From Collodictyon triciliatum (lineage: Eukaryota > CRuMs), in NCBI GenBank assembly GCA_043381765.1, contig JBHJMP010000410.1, forward strand, positions 1 through 24,682: a DNA stretch of 24,682 nt, in the 5' to 3' direction. Every line of letters begins with the position of its first letter. Position 1 is the stretch's first letter. This document shows, one piece after another, positions 10,010-24,682 of this stretch. Below the pieces are notes generated by a model that was not told the origin of the DNA, did not search any database, and was given only the letters and a program-made list of their open reading frames with translations. Both the position numbers and the translations under genes were made by a program.

Positions 10010-13000
10010 GAAGCTCCAGTCGAACCAATGTCAGAGATTTTCCGAGCCATGGATAATGTGAAAGTTTTGGATTCCAATATTTGTCATGTTTGGATTTTCC
10101 CTTTATTTATTTATTTATTTATTTACCAATTTGTTTTTATTTATTGATTGATTTAAACATTACATTAATGTCAAATATTCTCGAACGTTGCATACAGCAA
10201 ATTACTGTTGACTATTATTTTACAATATATCAAACACCTTAATTCGTTCAGAACAATATGGAGAAACTATGCGAACTTTCGAGATTCATGCAAAACTCCA
10301 TCGGTCACTCAGGAAGCTCAAAGTTATTCTCGTCAGAAGGCAAATATTTATATGGAAAAAAAAACATGAATTTTTTTTTTGTTCAAATCGTCAAAAAAAA
10401 AAAAAGCATACTGAGTAAAAATATGGCTTAATCTTAATTTCATTTAAGACTTCATTTTGGATAGAAGGTTTGCTTCAGTCAAGTTTTCATGGGCACACAA
10501 TTATAAAATTGATGAAATCAAGAGACCCCATAATACTATTGGTCAGCGATGCTTTGCAACTGCAATTTGAAAGATATGGCGATGGTACAGATTTTAAGGG
10601 GTTTCTATAACAAATTAAAGTCTATGAAAAGAGGGGACAACGAATTGAAAACCTCCATCAGACACCTTCTCTTACTCAATACAGCAAATTATGCATTTAT
10701 TTTCAAATGAATATTCCTCATATTGACGCTCGAATCAAATAAGAGGGTGACTTTTTATTTGAATACTTATTTTAAATATAACGTGATTTGGATAGGGACT
10801 GTATGTTTGGTGATTTTTCTTGGCGAATTAGCACGAAAAACTTTGAACCTTCTAAAAATGGGTGCCAATAAATATCAAATATCAAAAGGATTTATGGTAG
10901 GATTCTGAATTGTAGCACGTCTACTTTTTTTTTTTTGCTCCCTTTATTCGATTTAAAGTGGTAGCATGTCTACTTAAAAATTGTAGGTGCTACTCTGTTT
11001 TTGGATACTAATTTCATTATGAATTATAAGAATTACATTTTATTTTTAAATAAATCAAGATCCCAGCAAATAAATTTTAATTTTTTTTTTTTGTTTATAT
11101 GTGGATAGGAGGCTATGAAAATAAGCAATCAAATTGCTTCTGATGTGACCATTGAAACAGACATCAATTCGTTCAAGATTTTGAAATCTTCCTTGATCAA
11201 GGGGTGCACACAGAGAGAACGTGAGACATTTTGTCAACTACTCTTAGGGTAAGATATAAGCTTGGTCCAGCGCTTTTTAGAATGATCGTGGTGTCTCTTA
11301 CTTCCTTCATTTTTTTCTCTCTAATCAGCTCGAGAGTCTATTTTTTTTATCGGGTGTGCCTCCTATATTGTTGAAAAACGTTTAGATTACAAGCAAGATG
11401 TTTGCTTATTTATTACTCTACTGCATGCATAGATATTATCCTAAATTTATTGTCTTACGAATGATTTGCTCAATATATGTATAATATATACAGCAAAGAA
11501 GAAACCTCGCCAGGAGATCGTTTAAACATCCCTCCTTCGTTTGACATCATACAATTCTCAACAAACCCTGTAGAAAGTTCTTCATGTTTCTGGGGGTGTG
11601 CTATAGAGAGAGGAAAACACAACCCTAATATAGCTGATGTAAATAATAACCATTTTTATTGTAATTGTCTTGTTTTCCCATTTATTTTATTTCGATCTGT
11701 AACCAGAATATCAGAAACACACAGATGTACATGTGGCACTTTTCTCCTGCCCATTGGAACCAAGGAGAGTTAAAACAAAGCACTCTGTTACAACAAGTTC
11801 TGTATCAGAAATATCTGATTTAAGCATTCTGTACAGGAAGTATGTACTTTTTTTTTTTGTTTAAAGAGATCACGATTATGAAGCCTATGATTACGTAGAT
11901 AATCTGAAAATATTACACTCAAAGGCAAGCATTAGAGTTTGTAGAAAAATTAAAGGCAGAAAATGTTGGTATCGTCATTTGTCAATGGAACGTATCAAAT
12001 TTACTTTTAGAAATTCTAAGAGAGTCAAACATAATCGTATACAGATGGATATCGGGTTAGGAATTTTTTTTTTTAATGCTCGTAAATTTAATTATCCACT
12101 CATCTCCAAGTTATTGACCCTTGGTATATTTATACCCGAATCAGAATTGTGTCAATTATTAATTATATCTTCTTTTTCTTTTAAAAAACTTTGTCCTCAT
12201 TAATCCTAATTCTTGATATTTCTATATGGTCTTTATTACGATCATTCATATTATCATGACCAGACACCGCTGAGCATTCATTTTAAGATTAATGAAACGC
12301 ATTTAGGCTCTTCCATGGATAGAATATCCGACGCAGCTAATTGTGTCATTTGTCCTGACTTTATCAACTTTTGCTCCCAGCATGTGGGATTTATAGAAAA
12401 GGTTATACTTTTTTTAAATTACAAGCACTCTTAAGGTATGTTTGGTAGAATTTCAGAGTTAAATTTTTGTGAATCATCAACCAGAATAGGGGAAATACGC
12501 ATAGGCATACTTTTATAAATTCTCTCAAAACTAGATTTATGATATATCTTAAATGATACAGATTGAACAAGTTTGGGATTCTAGTACGGAGACCCCTTTT
12601 ATTTTATTCCAAACACTGAGTCAAACACAAAAGACTATACTTGTAATTCCTAATATGATATACCATCGTTTTTGCACTAGATGTATATTATACATACTTT
12701 AACTTGACTCTATGATAAAGTTATCTTCTCCGACGTCAATTAAAAAACAACAATACAAGGAATGCATTAACAAAAGTGTTAGGGTCATGCGGTCAGTCAT
12801 CTCCTTGCATAACCTTTTCGATATATTTTAATTGAATTATATATGTGTTTGTTATATAAAGCGTGGTGTGTAATTATATTGTATATTACTCATATATGCT
12901 TACCATGCCATTAAAACTCCCTTATATAACCAGAAAGAAGCATTCGTATTGAGTTGTGTAAGATGGATTGGCATTTTAAATTAATTCTGAATTATTTCGT

Positions 13001-13801
13001 TAATGATCAGAAATTTGTCTCAAAATCCACAAATCGTTCGGGGTGGTGGCGACGTTGAGTCGAATATTTCAATGGTATTCCAAAATTTCCTCATCATATT
13101 CAAGTTAATCGATATATGATATTGCATACTTTTGCTTTATTTGCTTTATTTCTTTACATGTTTATTTGTTTATTTATTTGTTTATCTTTTTTATTTGTTT
13201 ATTTGTTTGTTTGTTTGTTTGTTTGTTTGTTTGTTTGTTTGTTTGTTTGTTTGTTTGTTTGTTTGTTTGTTTGTTTGTTTGTTTGTTTGTTTGTTTGTTT
13301 GTTTTATCCATTTGTCCAATTATCATTATTGCATTTAAACTGATCTCTTATCACCTAGGGTCTCAAGCTATGTCCATCTATCCGATCTGAGATGAGGTTT
13401 TTAATTTTTATAAAAATAGAAACAATACCATGCACTTCAGCCAAATATACTCCTTACTTGAGCCATTTCCAACGCAGGTTGATTGTTGATGCATGGGCTG
13501 ATGCTCTCCTCAAGGTATCAGCAGTGATAAAACTAAGCGAGGAAACCAGCAGGATCGAGGGTGATACCGATGTATGGCTCCTAAAATACCTTATGTCTAA
13601 AGTTATCATGGTTTTCAAAATTTTCTATACAAAACAAGGGTGAAGAAGTGATCAAAATCCTTGATAAACATCAATCATCAGGATGTCTTCCTGCCTCTTT
13701 GTACCATCCTTGGCTACATCCAAGGAGCAACAGTCTTACTAGCCTCTATTCTCAAGATCGATCTTATAGTAATTGAGGAAGGCTGCAAAGATATCAACTA
13801 G
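10010..13801 (+). CDS. Divergent group II chaperonin subunit, CCT theta-like
   Basis: CCT subunits fold actin and tubulin in an ATP-driven ring. Exons that join in phase: 10010-10087, 10252-10339, 10468-10584, 10796-10896, 11109-11248, 11494-11638, 11715-11839, 11925-12055; the 3' exon 13682-13801 ends in TAG. In order they show an N-terminal helix (MSEIFRAMDNVKVLD), the P-loop-like region changed to IGHSGSSK, the Mg/ATP motif region changed to FHGHT, intact GDGT, the following helix (VIFLGELARK), the apical strand VALFSCPLE, VGIVICQWNV, and a C-terminal ATVLLASILKID typical of CCT. Spacings match my memory of CCT theta closely. Between 12056 and 13440 I see CCT-like pieces (12258-12396; 13011-13074 with GGGDVE) and a likely exon 13441-13571, but I cannot join them all in phase. 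The start exon is missing. A BBS-type chaperonin-like protein or a decaying pseudogene are alternatives. Confidence 0.7.
12258..12396 (+). CDS. Probable exon of the CCT-like gene (GSSMDRISDAAN segment)
   Basis: After an acceptor ATGACCAG, only phase 0 is open. It gives LGSSMDRISDAANCV, comparable to the CCT segment that follows the conserved LRG strand and precedes GGG. The donor AAGGTTATA follows. I could not link it in phase to the exon ending at 12055 or to the GGG exon at 13011, so its borders are provisional. Confidence 0.45.
13011..13074 (+). CDS. Probable exon with the chaperonin GGGxxE motif
   Basis: Translation gives NPQIVRGGGDVESNISM, matching the conserved (V)xGGGAxE element of group II chaperonins. 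The acceptor is GATCAG and the donor GTATTC. The frame continues upstream as IRNLSQ without a stop for a few codons, so the true 5' border may differ. The phase does not agree with the exons on either side as I drew them. Confidence 0.5.
13197..13303. repeat. (TTTG)n tetranucleotide array
   Basis: About 26 TTTG units are preceded by TTTA/TTTG mixed units from 13155. The array lies in an intron of the CCT-like gene, between the GGG exon and exon 13441. Phe-Val-Cys-Leu open frames are repeat translations. Confidence 0.96.
13441..13571 (+). CDS. Probable penultimate exon of the CCT-like gene
   Basis: The frame FQRRLIVDAWADALLK resembles the helix of CCT subunits that follows GGG and carries the FAEAxE element. 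The open frame runs on to 13640, and several GT donors are possible (13517, 13572, 13605). The end at 13571 joins in phase to the last exon at 13682 but is not certain. Confidence 0.45.
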
Positions 13802-14972
13802 ACTCCATTTTCATCAAGTAATCAACACATTCACAAATAATATTACTATTGTGGTGCATCACATGTATGAGTATGACTTTACGCATCAGTTTTTGTGGAA
13901 GGGCATACTTGTAGACTTTCTCTATTATAGACTGCTCTCTTTCTCTCTTCCTCCAGTTTCTTGGTGTTGTACCGACACGAAGTCGGAACTAATTAGTTGG
14001 CCTTGATACTTTTCTACCTTCCCGAAAGCAATCTGCGCTCCGGCTTCAAAGTAGTCTCTAGAACAAGATAACCTAATGACACACACGCATCACACCTCCT
14101 TTGTAACCGGCTTGCCTCATTTCCCCCTTCTGTCACCGTATCTCCTGGCGAGGACTTGCTGCGCTTTTGGTCGCGTGAGTTGACTCTGCAGTCCCGGCAG
14201 AGGGTGCAGCCTCCTCCGAGAAATACCATAGATTCCAGAATAGGATATGATGACAACCCAAGCCTTCCGCACAACCAACACTCGCACACATTTGCACACA
14301 GAATTCATGCTCATTTTATTTCCTCCTAACTTTCTTTCTTTCGTCCTTGTGCATTCCTCCAAACTCGTCTTTGCTCGATCCAAAGAGGCCTTTGATTCAA
14401 ACTTGAATTATTATTGCGGATAATTGTTTCATTTTGGCTGCATGAATAAAATCCCAGACAGCTCCCTGGTTGCGTACTTGTATTAGTCTTTTGTTTTTGT
14501 TTTTGTTTTTGTTTTTGTTTTTGTTTTTGTTTTTGTTTTTGTTTTTGTTTTTGTTTTTGTTTTTGTTTTTGTTTTTGTTTTTGTTTTTGTTTTGGTGTAA
14601 GGACGATCACAACAAAAAGAAGCATAAATGAAACGTCTGTACGCAACTCCTCTGCGAAGCACCTGATCCTCCTATGAGCAGCTATGGCTTTTTTTCCTCC
14701 TTATGGTTCCTTGTCCTTTCCCCTCCGCCCTTTTTTCCCTCCTTTTTCTCTTCCTTTTTCTCTTCCTTTTTCTCTTCCTATTTCCCCTTTATCCCCCTTT
14801 TTTATTTCTCCTGAATCTCTCTCTCTCTCTCTCTTGATGATTTGTTTTGTCGGCTATATGGGAAAGTGGGTCGGGAGTTCTACCGCACAGCATAGCTTTA
14901 AACTTGGCAAACCTCAAAATTGATCAATGAAATTAAAATAACTACGGACACCCTTTGTCAGGTTTTGGCAAC
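13802..14972. other. Intergenic region between genes 3 and 4
   Basis: It contains the 3' flank of gene 3, a GC-richer unique stretch (about 14030-14300), a TTTTTG array (14491-14594), and pyrimidine-rich DNA with CTTTTT and CT runs (14690-14835) upstream of the gene 4 start. Short open frames on the minus strand between 14014 and 14390 overlap each other in different frames and show no domain or clear splice sites. I assign no gene. Confidence 0.5.
14491..14594. repeat. (TTTTTG)n hexamer array
   Basis: About 17 perfect TTTTTG units. It has the same unit as the shorter array at 4383-4440; both lie between genes. Confidence 0.96.
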
Positions 14973-16978
14973 ATGTTTTCAACAATCATCGGGACGTTTC
15001 TTGTGGGCCACTTTCTGGCCAGTGTAGACAGCGCACCGATCCATTCATTCCTGGTATTGTTGGGGATTCTTGCATTTCACCAAGTGCTTTTCCGCTGGCT
15101 GGAGAGCCCGTTTTCTTGGAGGTTTCAGATTTGGCGGCTTTGGAAGAAAAAAGCCCAGAAAAGAAAGAGTCTTTCAGGCGAGACAAGCATCTCATACGAG
15201 GACGTGATTCTTCCAGCACATGATCAGAATCGTCCTGCTTTGAATCCAACATTCTCACAAGTATCGCTATTACTTTCCTTATGATATTGACAGTAACGTA
15301 AAGCAACTGTGCTTCCCTTCCTATGCTTCCTATCACCTTATTTCCCCCCTCTTTTATTTTATTTACATTTTCATATTGCTGTCGTTATATGTATTCATGA
15401 ATAAATGGCGGTAATTGTAGTTAGACTTTCACTCCATCAACGTGCGCGACTTTCTTGAAAAGGTATATCACACGTTCTTATTCACTCGTATAACTGTTAT
15501 GTTTCATAAGTGAAGGTATGATTTTTGTATGAAGCACACTTTTTACCCATCGGATTTACACCTCCGTTTCTAACATACTTTGAACCAGAAAATATCCGTC
15601 AGGCAGGCAGAATCATGCGACTGGCTTAACTACTTCTTTCAAGGGATGTGGAGGTCATCCCTAGAATCACAGCTTTGGGTAACAAATAACCAACGTTTTA
15701 AGTCAAACGATTTTATAGTAAGGATGCTGGACTTGGGACCTTTACTAGTGTTTCTAAAATAAAAACACATATATACTTAATATTCTTTTCTCCCCTCAAA
15801 CCAATTAGTCTGGCGTGGAAATTTCAATACTCCAATTCCTGAAGAAGCACAAACCAGCATTTGTGGTACTCGGCGGACATATTTATACATCGCCAAGATA
15901 CAACTCTAATTTTTTTTTTAATGGTATCAATCACGTTAATCCAGAGCTATATGATTGATGGCCCATGTAGGAGTCTATCGAAATCAAAATCCATCCCGGG
16001 AGACATCCTCCAACCTTCATCGACATGCGTAATATATCCTCGTCGGCAAACGAAATGGTATGTACTGCTCTGGACCACTTTCTAATTTTATTTAATGTGA
16101 TTTTACTCTATATCGTTGGTATCGAAGCCTAATGTTTCTAGTTATGAAAATTCACACTTAAGAAATCATAGGAATTTGAATCTAAGTGCCAGTTCGTGGG
16201 CGATGCCAAAATTGATGTGATAGCAAACTTTAAAGTGCCATTCATGACATCCCGCATAATATCAATTCCAGTGACTGCGACCGATTGTACCTTCCTTGGG
16301 CAGGTGCTGTCACATTATTTCTTTTACTTCCTTTGCATTTAAAAATAAAGAAATACATATTTACATACTTGACTGCGTTTGATTGATTATGTATAGCATT
16401 ATGTTTATATTCGTTATTATTTATTATTATTATTCATTATAATTATTCTTTTGTCTTCCTAATTCCCCTGCTTCCATGTCCCAACGGATTTTAAGGTATG
16501 GGCTGGAATCCATTATTGTGAGGATTTCCCCTTCATCGAGCAAGTTTCACTCGCCTTCCAGTCACGTCCTCGTATCACTGTGAAAGTAAATACCTTGGCG
16601 CAGCTGAATGTATTTCAGGTTTGCTCTACTTCATGTCTATGCTTTCTTTTTCTCTTTCACGTTTTCCTCGCTTTTTCTTTTCTTTTCTTTTCTTTTCTCT
16701 CAGTGTTTCCTTACTATTATCGTATCTGAAAGGTGCCATTGCTATCTGAGTGGCTGAAAGTGATGATAACGGAAAAGGCTATCGACGCACTAGTCTATCC
16801 AAAGGTTTATTAACTTATTTTTGTTTCTCGTTTTATTGTTTTCTGAAAAAGAAAAAAAAAGGAATGCAAATTACGCCTATAAAGAACTAATCTTGTGATC
16901 ATCCATATCTTACGAATTGAAGTAACGATGTGCTTTTCTTAGTACGTGTTTTCTGAAATTCAGAGAACATTTGCATAG
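14973..16978 (+). CDS. Membrane-anchored SMP-domain protein (E-Syt/tricalbin-like), no C2
   Basis: SMP domains are lipid-binding tubes that move lipids at ER contact sites. Exons: 14973-15260, 15421-15462, 15589-15678, 15809-15865, 15971-16057, 16172-16303, 16496-16618, 16733-16804, 16943-16978. Every one is a whole number of codons (all introns phase 0), giving 308 residues and a TAG stop. The first exon has two hydrophobic stretches (MFSTIIGTFLVGHFLA; HSFLVLLGILAFHQVLF) like the ER hairpin of extended synaptotagmins, then a Lys/Arg-rich segment. The SMP domain runs from about 118 (ESCDWLNYFFQGMW) through EIKIHPGRHPPTFIDM, FVGDAKIDVIANF, FPFIEQVSLAF to VPLLSEWLKVMI near 290, each matching a conserved SMP element. 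Family members normally continue into C2 domains; here the frame stops 11 residues after the SMP end and gene 5 begins 553 bp on. ER-to-plasma-membrane or other contact-site function is inferred. Confidence 0.9.
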
Positions 16979-17167
16979 TCTAAACACTCACTATCAACTC
17001 TCAATAGAGCTTTACAATCAATGTGAAGAGTATTCTCGCAAACGGATCAAAATCCCAGAAGAAAGATGCATGTACAATGACAGACCCATAGTTATGGCTC
17101 CATGCCAATTTTGAATCAATCCATATTTTTCCTTCTCGATCGTTTTATACATGTAATCCCACGTATG

Positions 17168-17200
<33 letters not shown>

Positions 17201-17531
17201 AATATGAAACATCGTAGATAGCTATGATGACCATTATTCATCTCTGCTGCTGTCATAATATAATATTCTCAATGTTCACAATTATGAGTGCAATAACACC
17301 CACCCGAGAGGGGTGCGACCTTCACATTTTTTACTAAAAGGGAGACGAATCATTCGAATCAGTCACCTCTTATCTCCTTTTTCACACCATTTTTTTTCTT
17401 TATTGCGTTGCGATGGGATGTGCGAATAGTAGGTTAATCTGAATAGAATTCATTGGGGGGTGTGCGTATGATTATCAATCTTAGGGGAAATAGCATGGAA
17501 AGAATGGTCAATGTTAATATTCGTCAAGAGA
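16979..17531. other. Convergent intergenic region between genes 4 and 5
   Basis: It holds the 3' flanks of both genes and an A run (about 17169-17198, broken by none or few other bases). I see no exon, RNA gene or conserved motif. Confidence 0.6.

Positions 17532-24682
<7,151 letters not shown>

Noticed and set aside
11979-12203. Plus-strand open frame of 74 codons
   Set aside because: The chaperonin exon 11925-12055 uses another frame (VGIVICQWNV) that matches the CCT family and joins in phase. The longer frame does not.
14014-14646. Overlapping minus-strand frames between genes 3 and 4
   Set aside because: Several frames overlap with no shared domain. One is mainly the CAAAAA array read as Lys-Gln, and no splice chain was found.

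Overview
Eukaryotic nuclear DNA, most likely from a protist. It is AT-rich and dense with microsatellites, and every gene is cut into many short exons by AT-rich GT-AG introns. The standard genetic code fits all five genes. The mix of heavy simple-repeat load and an intron-rich, TIG/GCC2-type multi-membrane surface protein would suit a rhizarian such as a foraminiferan, but that is a guess. I found no bacterial, viral or transposon features. All exons below were assembled by eye: each joint was required to have GT (once GC) and AG borders, a matching codon phase and, where possible, continuity of a known protein family.

Layout from left to right. (1) 563-4029, minus: a complete 14-exon histidine acid phosphatase with a signal peptide. 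(2) 4567-8295, minus: a 12-exon type I membrane protein with an in-frame Ser-Gln/Ser-Pro hexanucleotide expansion and a cysteine-rich cytosolic tail. (3) About 10010-13801, plus: a divergent group II chaperonin subunit closest to CCT theta. Its 5' end and part of its middle are unresolved. (4) 14973-16978, plus: a complete 9-exon membrane-anchored SMP-domain protein of the extended-synaptotagmin/tricalbin kind that ends without C2 domains. (5) 17532 to beyond 24682, minus: the 3' 26 exons of a large surface protein with an Asn-Pro repeat, an EGF/GCC-like segment, a TIG/IPT-like domain, Cys-rich GCC2/GCC3-like repeats and eight or nine membrane segments.

Genes 1 and 2 are in tandem, 2 and 3 are divergent, 3 and 4 are in tandem, and 4 and 5 converge. 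The products do not form one obvious pathway. Three enter the secretory route (phosphatase and two surface proteins), one is probably an ER-anchored lipid-transfer protein, and one is a cytosolic chaperonin-like subunit.

The space between exons is mostly low-complexity sequence: poly-T, TTTTG, CATA, TTTTTG, ATAGAAC, AAT, TTTG, ATGAT and CAAA arrays, plus two assembly gaps. Repeat arrays inside exons are hexanucleotides that keep the frame; the 4-, 5- and 7-base arrays fall in introns or between genes. Most long open frames in this window are translations of these repeats, not genes.
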